Assembly: GCA_963995525.1 (NCBI GenBank) | Contig: OZ023213.1 | Coordinates: forward strand, 37,637,071-37,701,070 | From: Escarpia spicata | Lineage: Eukaryota > Annelida > Polychaeta > Sabellida > Siboglinidae | Direction: 5' to 3' | Length of the DNA stretch: 64,000 nucleotides | Part shown: piece by piece, positions 1 to 11,248 of the stretch | How the letters are laid out: each line of letters starts with the position of its first letter | Position numbering within the stretch: position 1 is the first letter of the stretch | Notes under the pieces: generated by a model | Database searches by the model: none | Told to the model about the DNA's origin: nothing | What the model saw: only the letters and a program-made list of their open reading frames with translations | Translations under genes and position numbers: made by a program

Positions 1-169
1 AAAGTTATATTATTAAAGGATAATTTTATTGCTATTTTAAATTACAACAGAGGACAAGTTTTAATGCAATCTTCATAAAAAAATAACATTTCAATAATAA
101 TTATTACTAATTAGTTTTTATAACATAAATGAAGAATGAGGATTTCAGTGATAGTTTGTAATAATCTGT

Positions 170-2464
170 GTGCTGTTAAATATCTAAATCAAACACAGCT
201 GTAGTGTAGACCGCATGGACATTCACCTTTGTCTCTGATGATGGCATCAGCCTGATGTCATCACGCTTGTAGCCAGGTACTCGTCCTGGTAGAACCAATG
301 CATGATCATCAGCATAGTTCGAGATGAATGCAACCGTTCTCTTTTTGTCTTCAAAGCTGTATGCTCTGGCATTGTTGTGGCATCTACCATTCCGCTTCTC
401 CTTGGGCTGCAGCCCGTTGTCCTGGTACCACTTCTTGGGCTGCAGCCCATTGTCCCGGTACTACTTCTCCTTGGGCTGCAGCCCATTGTCCCGGTACCAA
501 TTCTCCTTGAGCTGCAGCCCGTTGTTCTGGTACCACTTCAGCCAAGCTGTGAATCGGTCATTGCTGATGCTGTAAACATGCAATAATAAATAATCTTTTA
601 TGATTGTTGATGTAAGTATATTACAGAAATCATGTTCACAAACAAATGACATGCATTGTATTGACATGCATTGTATTAATTTAAACACTGATGACAGTAG
701 CACATTAGTCTGCTAACAACCACCATGTTATCATCCATATTTTGATGACTGTGCTGAAATTGACATAATTATATTCCCTCGATGGAAAAATAACAATTTG
801 GCCAATACACATGGTGTATAACCACAAATCGGATCTCATAAAAATATTAGTACAATCGTAAAGACATATTCTGTTTACCTGGGTAGGCAATTGCTAATGA
901 AACAAATGTACAACACAAACATGAAAACAATGACTTACGCACGCAGGAACTTGAATGTGCTGACACATATGTGGCGACTCTCGACCATGTAGTTTGTTCT
1001 TGGCCGCACTCGCTTCTTCTGAGATGCTTCGGATCGATGACTGGAGCGTGTTTTTTTCAAATAGATTCATCCCGCATGATAGCTTGCCGAGAAGGACCAG
1101 CATGTGATCGCCTAATAATGCATAAAGTAAAACAAATGTAGCATAATCACCACTTTTTTATTATTATTTTACAATATAATATAATAGTGAACAGTCATGA
1201 CATTATTGATGAAAAAAAAGTGCCCAACTAGATTTTTTGGCCACACAATTTTATAATTCAGACATACTCAAACTAAATCAAACTCCATACAGACATAAAC
1301 ATTACTGTTGTGCAAGTCTAAGATGTACAGTGTACTTCCTTAAAAGTGAAAGAACAGTGCTCCAGCTTTAATGCTTACTCTTGACGAATATGCTTGTGTT
1401 CACGTTTTCATCCCACTACACATTCATAAACCAAGTCAATTGTTAATGGTAACATGACCTTTCCTTATCATCAGAGCCTATACGTTGACACTTACGTGGA
1501 GTCAGTGCTATCGTGTCCAGCCGTTTTGACACCATTTCTTCCAGTGGAAACTGGGAATAGCATGGGTTGCCACCATTTAACGCATCCACACCTGCAATTG
1601 AATAAGAAGACAGCATTAATTCATTACAAAACATAAAAACCACATAAATCAAAACGAAATACGACTGTGTATGTCTGCATCAGTTATATCTGTTAGCAGA
1701 TAAAGATAACATTTTACAAACCAGTATGTAAATTATGATGTCTTCGGTAAAGTATTTGCGTTATAAACTGAACAAAATAGCAAACAATTCATTTAACTAA
1801 CTGAAAAATAGCTATTATAATAGTCCAATTTATTATCCCCAACCCAAACTTATTTGTGAATGACGGTATCAGATGTCAGTGTCATAATTATAACAAATAT
1901 AAATTATTTAACAAAACATGATAAGAATCTCAAACATTTTAATACTTATGTGGCTAAACTGGAATGAAGGCTAAGTCTGCCCTAAGGCTGTCGTAATGAA
2001 TGAATGAAACATTATTTCAACAACAACAACAGACAAGTAGAAGTAGCTAATAATTAAATAATTTTAGATTATATACAATTGTCGAAAAAGGGGAAGAAGT
2101 GTACTATTTTATAAAAAATAAGAGTCAGAGATGGACTCATAAGAAACCTAAATGCAGTAGCTTTGAGGATGTCCTTATGCTCCTGTAACACGTGTTCGGG
2201 TAACGCCACTGCCCGTTCAATAGCGACGTCCATGTCGCTTGTCAACATATTGAACTCATCGCCGTCAGCTTCAGTATCTGCTCCCTCCGTGTCAACCTCA
2301 GCCCCAGGCCTAGGGGCATCATCCTCGACTTCGATCGACTCGCTGTCAGTATCACTGTCGCTCGACTCGTCGACATACGGCAGCATGTACACTTCCCACA
2401 GCCGTGCTAATGCACTTTCGTCATCGATGGGTGCGTTAAGTACGCGTAGGATTTCATCGGACAT
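170..2464 (-). pseudogene. spliced gene of an uncharacterised transposon-like family, broken
   Basis: I assemble four minus-strand exons: 2464-about 2148 (acidic first exon, ATG at 2464, weak donor), 1591-1496, 1111-939 and 569 to about 170. The last three have good AG/GT borders and matching phases. Readable pieces are CYSQFPLEEM, VLLGKLS, HICVSTFKFLR, WLKWYQNNGL, FISNYADDHA and LPGRVPGYKRDDIR. I recall this order from repetitive uncharacterised invertebrate proteins that resemble transposon genes, but I cannot name the family. Exon 3 changes frame at a seven-A run (plus-strand T run 1051-1057). Exon 4 holds a tandem repeat with one in-frame TAG. The product would be broken unless these are assembly errors. 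The catalytic half is not visible and may lie left of the window. The exon order is better supported than the function. Confidence 0.5.
400..545 (-). repeat. 36-bp tandem repeat inside exon 4 of the 0.2-2.5 kb gene
   Basis: About four units of near 36 bp share the core GGGCTGCAGCCCA and a KpnI-like GGTACC. On the minus strand each unit reads roughly WYRDNGLQPKEK. One unit is 3 bp shorter and one carries a TAG. Related proteins, as I recall them, have this NGL.P stretch only once, so the array is probably a local expansion. Confidence 0.75.
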
Positions 2465-2715
2465 TGTTTAACTCGACTTAACACAACTTTTAATGCAGAA
2501 TTCTCCGGTAAACAACACTGACCTACTATCTGACAGCTCGAAGAACGCTTGTTTGTTATGATTTGAACTGCGGAACTGCACAGAACCAATCATCCAATCA
2601 CACCCGTAGAGCTCGACCCGTGGCAACCGCCGATGCTCATTAGTATGCAACATTCGTAAATAGGTGGCTGGCTATTGGTTGTATTTGAGCTATTTATGTC
2701 CACAGTGCGTGGAGA

Positions 2716-3490
2716 GGTATCTATAATAATAATAATACATTTATTCGTACTAAAATTGTACAATTCAACTAAATCAATGTATATAAGTTACTGTGTACAT
2801 AAAACAGTAAGCAATGAGCGCAGCTCGTCAATGGCTAAAAAAGAAGAGCTACCCACATTATTTATATTATGTAATACATCTTTTGCAAATGAGACTCTAC
2901 ATACTAGTTCATCATCCAGCCCCTCCTGGTAGTGGTCTTGAATCATACCATAAAACTGATTAGACTTCATTCGAAAGAATGTCATGGCATCAAGTTTGAA
3001 TTTGGACATGATATAGTTAAAACTTTTATACATATATGACCCACTACCTTGAAAGGCTAGATGAGAGAGCATTTTCAAACTGGAGTTACTGCATTTCAAG
3101 CAACTCTGCATAAATCGTACCATTCGATTCATAATTTGAATTTGAATCGGTAAACAGTCTGCTAAAAGTGGCACCATATTACAATGCGTGGAAACTGGTA
3201 GATTAAACAGTTTTCTGATACCTTTGCGCCACGTAGTATAAAACATATCAAGATGTTTGTTTTGCAAGTTCCACAGACATACACCATAGAAAGATGTACA
3301 GTACGACATATATAATTGACGTTTTATGTTTATATTACAAAACCCAAAATTAGCAGATAATGCATTTACACGCCATATAAAATCATGACACATCTTTTAC
3401 CATAGCCTGGTGAGCGTCAGGACCAATAACGTGGCCTAAATGCATATGAAGCATGAAGTCATGGCCTTTCCAGTGATACCCGACAAGACG
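2716..3490 (-). mobile_element. 5'-truncated non-LTR retrotransposon (RT C-terminal part)
   Basis: The open stretch 3393-2788 reads YMSYCTSFYGVCLW, then FYTTWRKGIRKLFNLP and THCNMVPLL. This is the pattern that follows the palm domain in LINE reverse transcriptases. Upstream, about 3487-3400, the phrases GYHWKGHDFM and HLGHVIG lie in another frame and end at a TGA, so at least one frameshift separates the two. The palm with its YADD/FADD box is absent. On the plus strand the left end carries an (ATA)n run at 2725-2742, which fits the 3' tail of a minus-strand LINE. Non-functional relic. Confidence 0.75.
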
Positions 3491-3893
3491 GAAGAAAGTC
3501 AACTAAATTCCTTTTGTTTCAGTAATTTTATGGCAAATGATCGACAGGGCTCATTGTAAATAGCATTAAAAGACACCTTTTTTTAATAAGTATCACGTAG
3601 GATGCCTATACATTGTTAGATAAGACGCTAAAAATTGCATTTCTTAAACAAAACAAAAATCACTATTGACGCTATATTTAGCCTTCGAACGGCTCTCACG
3701 CCAAATCGCAAATCCCGACTTATCACCGATTTGGTCTGCCGGGGTCACATATAAAATATATATACTACTAGTAAGTCATTATAGCTAAACTTGTAAATCA
3801 CCTTACGTACGAATTTTGCACACGTAACTAGTGACACGATGGTGCCACCTGGCGAATATACTGCTAGCTATATAGTAAGGGAGCGATTAGTAT

Positions 3894-4440
3894 TTATTCT
3901 CTTGCAATAGACAGTTTCGTTGTGGCTGAGCCGAGCAATCGAGTGTTAGAAAAATATTGTCTTGATTGAATAAAAATAACTGGGATAATACAAACACAAT
4001 ACATTGATAAACGGTCACGTAGTACCTGCACCATCAAGTGTATGTCGTGAATCATCTTCTCCGATGCCGCCACCCGTCGTTCCATATCCCGCTCCCACGC
4101 AGATTTTGGTCCGACTAACCCTGATGTCCTAGCAGATAGCATGTTCTTTGTTTCGACAATAGTTTTCTGAGTATACGGCAGACTTGCTCGCAGGTCCGCG
4201 ACCACTTTTGCTGTCTTCCTCACCAATACATCGATGCGCTTGTTGGACGCCTCCATAAATGACTGGAGGCAGGCTTGGAATGAGTTCTGCTGGGTTTTCA
4301 TCGTCTTTTCGAAAATGTCTTCCTGCCTACCCAGCGCATCGTTGACAACGGCTTCAGCATCTAAGTCCCCATTATTCGAGTATCAAGGCAAGAGTCGCAC
4401 CTCTCCGCCGTGTCCGTGTTCAACATGGGCCGATGGAAGT
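3894..4440 (-). mobile_element. LINE ORF1-like coiled-coil fragment
   Basis: The minus frame reads VNDALGRQEDIFEKTM, then QACLQSFMEASNKRID and SLPYTQKTIVETK. It is a charged helical protein resembling the ORF1 products that precede reverse transcriptases in invertebrate LINEs. The resemblance is by pattern only. The frame from about 4040 to 3894 (VFIQSRQYFS and beyond) looks like flanking sequence. No RT follows directly. Confidence 0.45.
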
Positions 4441-5215
4441 CTATGATCACCGATACGTTTTTCCTCCGTTAAATTGATGTCTTATGAATGTGTTCTTCTC
4501 GTGAGCCACCCATTCTAGCCATTCAAGTGCCATCTTACCATAAATACGTGTCCAACAGCAATGTGTTGAATTTCGCTCTACATGCAACAGATCAGACTGA
4601 GGGCCGACGGGTCATTTGGTCGGAGTCGACAGAGAAGACATCCGGTCACACAGACAACTTAGCTCCACCTGAAGCATATGCATGTAATCAAGTGGAAATA
4701 CAGATATCATATTCTTTGCAAGATTACAAAATCGGGAGTTTGAAATCATGAGTACAGCTCAACATGTTCCTTGACCACGAGTCGATCGTACGACAGGTGG
4801 GCAATCTTGCCCTTCGCTCTCACATCTCTTACCTCCGGGAGCACTTGTTGGATGCCTCCATAAATGACTGGAGGCAGGCTTCGAATGAGTTCTGCTGGGT
4901 TTCCATCATCTTTTAGAAAATGTCTTCCTGTCTAGCCAGCGCGTCGTTGACAACTGCTTCACTGTCTAAGTCCTCGAGATGCGATGCCGATCGCGTTGTC
5001 TTCCCCATTGTTCGAGTGTCAAGGCAAGAGTTGCACCTCTCCGCCGTGACAGTGTTCAACAGCTATGTGCGACAGATCAGACTGGGAGCCGACAGGCCAT
5101 CTGGTTGGAGTCAACAGAAAAGACACCTGGTCACACAGACAACTTAGCTCCGACTGAACCATATGCATGTAATCAAGTGGATATTTCTGTTGTCATACTG
5201 CATTCCATATTGTAA
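4236..5215. repeat. imperfect direct duplication of an ORF1 fragment and its flank
   Basis: Two diverged copies lie in the same orientation, about 4236-4725 and 4853-5205. Matching landmarks are GACTGGAGGCAGGCTT (4261 and 4868), the AAAATGTCTTCCTG box, and CACACAGACAACTTAGCTCC followed by GCATGTAATCAAGTGGA. The second copy has a stop (TTTTAG) in the antisense frame that the first lacks. Identity is roughly 85% by eye. Confidence 0.75.
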
Positions 5216-5520
5216 ATGTTCACGTAAATCTTAAATGGTATCATGAAGAAATTCCAAGCTGCTTGGCTTACTGTCACAAGAAGTCAGCGCAAATGGAAAA
5301 ACTATCGCTGGTTTCAAATGAATTGCACACAGAATAGACCACGCTGATTTTTAAATGCTTTTAAAAATCGGTAGGCCATCAATATTAAGAGAAATTCAGT
5401 GGTGTTGATATCGCTCGCTACATCTGTTGGGTTTCTGCAAAGGCATGTTGTTATCCACTAGTTACGTTGTAATATGTGTGGACGTGCTAATTAAGAGATG
5501 GTGTGCATATTAAATTATTT
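5216..5520. other. intergenic, no gene seen
   Basis: AT-rich sequence between the duplicated ORF1 fragment and the first piggyBac copy. I see no coding signal or clear repeat. Confidence 0.5.
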
Positions 5521-6430
5521 CAGGATGACATACTCATTGATCATTAATGAAAAGTTGAAAAAGAGGTGATCGAGTAGTGGAAATAAAAACATTCAAAATC
5601 TATTTATAGCTTGGGCTGCAAACAAAGAAGTGAAACAGTCAACAAAATAATATACACTGTTAGACATCTAGAATCTAATTCAAATATAAACATAAACAAG
5701 GATGCTAGCATCTCGTACAGGCTATTGTGTCGAAGTAACGAACAAAGTAATTATAACGGACGAACAAATAATTAAATGTCCTATCAGGTGAAGCACAATA
5801 CTGGGCCATAAAAGGGGGACTGGTCACCAAAAACAAGTGTAAAAAACAAAAAGTGCTTAAAATAAATGAAAAACTGTCTTAGATGGTAGCCAAGATAGAT
5901 CTACACCTAAAATTAAAGAAGAAGATAAGATCTCTACTCACTGTTAGGTGGTTCAATGCCAAGGGAAGTTCATGATGTAAGTTACATGGTGTCTTAACTA
6001 AAATATGAGAATGTGAAACCCTTCAGAAATCAAACAAATATGCTTGACTGATGTATGCTAGTACCTCATCAGAATCCAACCAAAAGACTACTAAAATGTT
6101 AAGAATGATCAGAGCACTCTGGACCTGGAACGGTGGACACTGTAACTTACATTATCTACCTCGTCAACAACCACAATTTTGTTCAAACAATAAACAGGCA
6201 GGATGTGTTTTTTGTGTCTTCTTTCTTCATGGGCCTAAGATACAGCACCAATGTTATCAACAGGAACTGTCCACAAAGAAACTGGTTATGGAGTAAATAT
6301 AGCGTGTAGAATCCCGTTTGCTTGATCTTGTCTGCTCCCCATCCAAGCTTGAACAGGTCATCCGGGTTTACAAGCTTCACTTTCTTCTCATAGCTGTTCA
6401 TTATCACCACACAGTGAATGTGGCCGAAAC
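5521..6430 (-). mobile_element. piggyBac-family fragment, copy 1 (3' part)
   Basis: Nearly identical over long stretches to 11249-12300, and over its left part to 9510-9868. The minus frame near 6430-6345 reads GHIHCVVIMNSYEKK followed by LVNP. This is the counterpart of GRIHCVAVLSGHEKKG in the larger copy, so the right part is the end of a piggyBac-type transposase reading frame. The rest is its 3' noncoding sequence. The N-terminal and catalytic parts are missing. Confidence 0.65.
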
Positions 6431-6668
6431 GCGTGAATGCATATTTCACCGACTCGTCATTCTTTACTTGCGAATATCTCTGCCGCTGGATACGTTAGTG
6501 TTTTTCGCTAAAGGTGCCGTCACACGATGCAAGTAAGTCGCTGCAACCATTGCATGTTACTTACAATTTTAAAACGGCGAAATAGCGTTCAAATGTTCCA
6601 TGTTGTATTATTAATCATATATAGTTTACCAACTTGATTATTCAGAGCTCTTGCTTAATTATAATTGT
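6431..6668. other. spacer between piggyBac copy 1 and the Harbinger gene
   Basis: AT-rich, with no coding match. It may hold the missing 5' end of the Harbinger transposase, but I could not recognise it. Confidence 0.4.
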
Positions 6669-8237
6669 GACAGCTATCAATCATTGGAGTATCTTTATCG
6701 CGTGGCAAGAAACACACTCAGCGAGATGATACCAGAAACATGTGAAGCCATATATGCTGTTCTTCGCCAGGAGTTTCTCAAGGTAAATGAGGATACAAAG
6801 AATGAAAAGTGAAAGGTTGCTCCTGCGACAAAGATAATTAATCTTTGCTGAGAAAATTATAATACAGCTGTGCAAAACAGCTATAGCAGGTTTTGTCTGG
6901 TTGTAGATGAACACTTGTAATACAACAGGGACTACTGATTGGATTTTAACAGTACTGTAAGATAACTTTACATCTTTATTAGTTGGAGAACCACTGTCAA
7001 AACTTGAATGGTCCAGTGGATGATTGAATTAAATACTAACATAATTAAATACTAACATTCATGAACTGACACACTACACACGAGAAGAAAGAACCCATAA
7101 ATGTCAGAACAATTAACCTTATTTGCATAACCATATTCAACTTTGCTATCCTGAGATACTTCCTTACCTCTACCTCTAACTAATCCCAATCCCTCTCATT
7201 CCCTCTCAACCCACCCTCACACAAAGCATCCTCCTCCTCCAGGACTTCATACAGCATCTTGAGCATGTCAAGCTCTACCTTTCTTCTGAGATAAGTTGTT
7301 TTTATCTGCACTAAGTAACTGGCCATTAAGCGGGCAAAAGAAGCTGCACCAGCATCATTATCTGTATCTATCTTGGCCTTCTTATGAGTGACATAGTCCT
7401 TTATGGCGCCTAATGCTTCACAGGCAGATTCGCTGACTTGGTCGCTCTTCTTCTTTTTGTTTGCACTGGTTGGAGTATCTCTGGTAGATGTTGAAGGAGT
7501 AGGTGCTACCTCTTGGTTTATGTCGTCTTCTATGTCCTCGTTGTCTGCCTGTTGACCTGGGCTGTCAGGAGTATGTTCTGCCATCTCCGCGTCAGATTGA
7601 GCATCAGGTGTTAGTGACTCCTCGAACAAAACGTCATTGTCTGGATCATCCTGAAATTATACCATCGAAATGATAACAATAGTTAAATGCCAGATTAATT
7701 AAAAAATACACATTGCAGGCCTCAAGTAAAAAGGTATTATTCTGAGATAATTATTTGTTGTGTTTTATAATAAGATGTAATGCGATTAAGTACCCGGGGG
7801 GTATTTCCTTTTCTCTCAACAGGTACCATCAACACATGAAGAATGGGAAGCCATCGCTCAAGAATTCATGAACAAATGGAACTTCCCGAATCTCAAATTT
7901 TTAGTATAGTTCTGATGGCTGTTGTCGATGCCAATTACAGATTTCTGCTGCTGGATGTTAGTGCTAATGGCCGAGCGAGTGACGCGGGCGTCTATGCTGC
8001 ATCATCTCTATCACATGCTTTGGAAATGAATACGTTAAATATTCCACCAGCCAAATCACTGCCAGGGAGACAGAAAGAAGTGCCATACGTTGTGGTGGGT
8101 GATGAAGCTTTTGGCCTGAAAGAGCACTTCATGAGGCCTTTTCCACACAGGAACTTGAATGAGACACAGAAGATCTTTAATTATCGCCTGTCCAGAGCAA
8201 GGAGAGTCGTAGAAAATGCCTTTGGCATCCTTGAGTG
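6669..8237 (+). pseudogene. PIF/Harbinger transposase (HARBI1-like), internally deleted
   Basis: A two-exon plus-strand gene. Exon 6669-6782 reads DSYQSLEYLYRVARNTLSE, then PETCEAIYAVLRQEFLK, and stops at a GTAAAT donor. The next exon starts after CTCTCAACAG at 7823 and reads VPSTHEEWEAIAQEFMNKW. This continues the protein exactly as HARBI1-like nucleases do. At 7892-7899 the sequence jumps, out of frame, to FSIVLMAVVDANYRF. About 25 codons are gone, including the segment that in this family carries the first catalytic Asp (DGKH). The second Asp (GRASDAGVY) and the Glu (RRVVENAFG) remain. A TGA at 8235 cuts off the usual C-terminal tail. Such an enzyme should be inactive. The start of the gene is not visible. 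Confidence 0.85.
7180..7650 (-). CDS. Harbinger accessory protein (MADF/Myb-BESS type), last exon
   Basis: The minus-strand exon begins after TAATTTCAG at 7650 and is open to a stop at 7180. It has an acidic Ser/Thr-rich part, a basic KKKK patch, then ALGAIKDYVTHKKAKID and SFARLMASYLVQI, with an amphipathic acidic end (MLKMLYEVLEEEDA). Harbinger elements carry a second gene for a DNA-binding partner of the transposase, and this looks like the C-terminal half of such a protein. The N-terminal MADF/Myb part was not found. It lies antisense inside the transposase intron 6783-7822, so the two genes are nested. Confidence 0.6.
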   Translation of the reverse strand, partial: DDPDNDVLFEESLTPDAQSDAEMAEHTPDSPGQQADNEDIEDDINQEVAPTPSTSTRDTPTSANKKKKSDQVSESACEALGAIKDYVTHKKAKIDTDNDAGAASFARLMASYLVQIKTTYLRRKVELDMLKMLYEVLEEEDALCEGGLRGNERDWD

Positions 8238-8805
8238 AACATTTATATTGGACAATACTGTGAAAAAATTAAATTGTCTGCTTACTGTATGCATGCATAA
8301 ATCTCCATAAGTTGTTTTATGCTGTGTTCGTACACTTATGCCAGGTTGGTAAACGGATAACTTATCTATTTTACATTTAATGTCTATCAAGTCAGCTGAA
8401 TCAACATGTGTCATGTGATCAGTCATGTGACCAGTTGAGTTGTCCTCCCTTTCACACTCCGTTCCATTGTTGTTTGAACATCTTGTGAGCTGTGATGAGT
8501 GGATGAGTGTGTGTATACAAAGTGCCGGGGATATGTACATGTGTAAAAACACAAGCACCCAACCTTACAACATGGACATTAATTAATTGTATGCTGGTGA
8601 ATTAAAGTTCTAAATATTGCAATAAAACTCAACAAATATTGTACAAAGTAGCTTTTATTACCATAAAACAAGTGTTGTTGCAAGCCATTAAGTATAGTAT
8701 GTAAATTCAACGATAAGTCCTTCCATATTATGTGTATTCATGCACATTGTATTCAAACAATTACAGTATAGCAGCCATGGCTTCAAATCACTGCAATATT
8801 ACAGG
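8238..8805. other. intergenic, Harbinger 3' flank
   Basis: AT-rich. TCATGTGATC and TCATGTGACC lie close together at 8411-8432. No gene is seen and terminal inverted repeats of the Harbinger element could not be fixed. Confidence 0.4.
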
Positions 8806-9110
8806 GTGCTTGGATCTCTGGTGGAGGGCCAGACTCTGAGATGTGGAGTAAGCCACCCCACAGAGTTCACATACCATCAACTTGTGTCCAGGCGTTTCCG
8901 CCACACCACTTACTTCGTGAACCGGGCCTATGTGAGTGTTTGACGGGGCAGCGGCCCGTCTATGTTTATGTCCGACATTTAGGCGAACGAATACTTTCTA
9001 ACACATGCGCACATACAACACTTTTGTCCCAACGGTGAGGGACAAAACTTTTAGTTACCGGACCAGCACCCAGGTTGGACCGCGTGGAGGTAGTTCTGCC
9101 ATCCCAACCC
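8806..9110 (-). repeat. dispersed repeat coding a C2H2 zinc finger, copy 1
   Basis: Shares its architecture with 20238-20569. Both, read on minus, begin with GGGATGGCAGAA and CTCCACG, pass an AACCTGG/GGTTGGA stretch, and end in a single C2H2 finger. Here the finger (8872-8806) reads VCELCGVAYSTSQSLALHQ followed by RSKH. The finger is better conserved between the copies than the rest. I do not recognise the parent element. Confidence 0.65.
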
Positions 9111-9509
9111 GCAGATAGATATCTCTTTTATTTTGCAATATTAATTGGTTATGGACATTTTTTGAAAAACGGTCTTCAATATGATCAATCCAAAGTTGCA
9201 TATGCCATGGTTAATGAGACAAGTGTTAATAATAATGCAACTAAATGTACTACTGATTACAAGTGTCTTACCTCCAAACAAATGCTGATCGCTTCGGTTG
9301 AGTCTTGTAGATGGCTTCGGCAAGAGTGCAATTTCTAGGGTTATGTTTTGTCTGTTGCAAATGGGTGTATTGTTGAATCTTGCTTGTGAGAAGTGTTGTA
9401 ACCTGCAAACACAGTGTTGAATTATGACATTTTAGAAAGTGTCGTCAGTTTACTGGATGAACCTTGTTATAATATACATGCGATGTCTGAGTAAGAATAA
9501 AAATTATTG

Positions 9510-9868
9510 CAGGATGACATACTCATTGATCATTAATGAAAAGTTGAAAAAGAGGCGATCGAGTAGTGGAAGTAAAAACATTACAAATCTATTTATAGCT
9601 TGGGCTACAAACAAAGGAGTGAAACAGTCAACAAAATAATATACACTGTCAGACATCTAGAATCTAATTCAAATATAAACATAAACAAGGATGCTAGCAT
9701 CTCATACAGGCTAATGTGTTGAAGTAACGAATGAAGTAATTATAACGGACGAACAAATAATTAAATGTCATATCAGGTGAAGCACAATACTGGGCTAAAA
9801 AAGGGGGACTGGTCACCAAAAACAAAAAGTGCTTAAAATAAATGAAAAACTGTCTTAGATGGTAGATG
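9510..9868 (-). mobile_element. piggyBac-family fragment, copy 2 (3' noncoding part)
   Basis: Matches 5521-5890 and 11249-11545 almost base for base, including CATCTAGAATCTAATTCAAA and AAGGGGGACTGGTCACCAAA. It stops inside the repeat at about 9868. No coding part is present. The orientation is given by the larger copy. Confidence 0.7.
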
Positions 9869-11248
9869 GTTTCTCTGGTATTAGGGACAACATTTTCCCC
9901 TTGAATAACTGGTTGCTTCCTACAAAATGTTATTGTTCAGTTGCCCTGCAATCATAAAACATTCAGTGACATGATATTGTGCAACATTATACGATGTTAG
10001 CACAGGATGTTGGACTCGATACGATTGCGTATCGATACGATTGCGTACAACTACTGTGCAGTTTCTCTCAATGCATGCTGAATGGTTGAGTTATGTGAAT
10101 GAATAGCTTTTGTGCAGAATGTGTAATGTTTCCCTGAAAAACTGACGTACTGTTAGGATATCCAAGAACACACTCGGCTACATTATAGGAACATAACTTT
10201 AAGCACCAGTTGGCTCTTTCACAGATGGATACCGCATGGACAGAAGATTTCCAACTTTGATTTGGTATATATATATATATATACATATACATGTTTTCTA
10301 AAAAGTAAATTAAGACTTGCAGAACACAATCAGCCATAGTGTCAGTATGGCCTATTATATACAATAATTATAAGCAGTTGTTAAATATTACCTTTCCATT
10401 AAATGAACTGTAAAGGGGTTTATGTATAGGCCTACATATATTATTTAAATATTATGTACGACTCGTATTGATAGAACTCCATTTCAATAATGGCAAAATA
10501 CACTATTTCATAGGCTATTTTATATTTCATTTGGTGGCTATGCTATGGCTATGTCTGTGACACTAGTCAGTAGTCTGTTGCACTATTCAATGTTAAGCCT
10601 ATCAATACTATTACATCTGGCATGCCTGATCTGTTGAGATGTTGTAGCATAACATCTTAAATAAATTAACGCTGCCCAATAGAATGAATTATCGCTCACA
10701 GTACCAACCTACCTGACAATCAATTCGCGTTTTCTGCCAGACTGCTTGGCACTTAATTTCTTCAGTTGATCTCCGAGTTCTTTTACATTCCAAGTTTGAT
10801 AAGACAGCTCATAACGTGGGTGAAAAATGCTCGAAATAAGTATTCTGTACACTGCGTTGTGACGCTAGTGATGGACAGCACAAACAAATAAACAAACAAT
10901 AAAGACGTGGTAGTTAATTTATTGTGAAACATCCTAAAAAATCTTCACATGCAACAGGCCAAATCATTGCTTTGATAATAATGTATTATTCGTAGGCCGA
11001 AACGTTCGACACCGCACAGCGACTTTTGGTGAAGTGGGCCGAACACGGCGTGGGCTGAACCCTTCCATCATGCTATTGACGTATTTGTGCGATTATTATT
11101 TTTATATATATATAGTATATTGCAGTAATGTGTGAATAGTCTGATGCAACGTATCGCACGTGTCCCATTGCTGAGAGATTAGTTCCGTGCGACATCTTAG
11201 AGATGGGTGCAATTGGAAGTTTTTTGGATCCTCAAGTATCCAAGTGTT
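9869..11248. other. intergenic, no gene seen
   Basis: AT-rich sequence with (TA)n runs at 10267-10281 and 11102-11116. A short direct duplication (CGATACGATTGCGTA) lies at about 10017-10047. No coding exon or transposon domain is recognised. Confidence 0.5.

Noticed and set aside
2163..2471. 102-codon Ser-rich plus frame
   Set aside because: Antisense of the acidic exon at 2464-2148, which has the ATG and gene context.
8181..8558. 125-codon minus frame over the end of the Harbinger transposase
   Set aside because: Antisense shadow of the transposase coding end and its flank.
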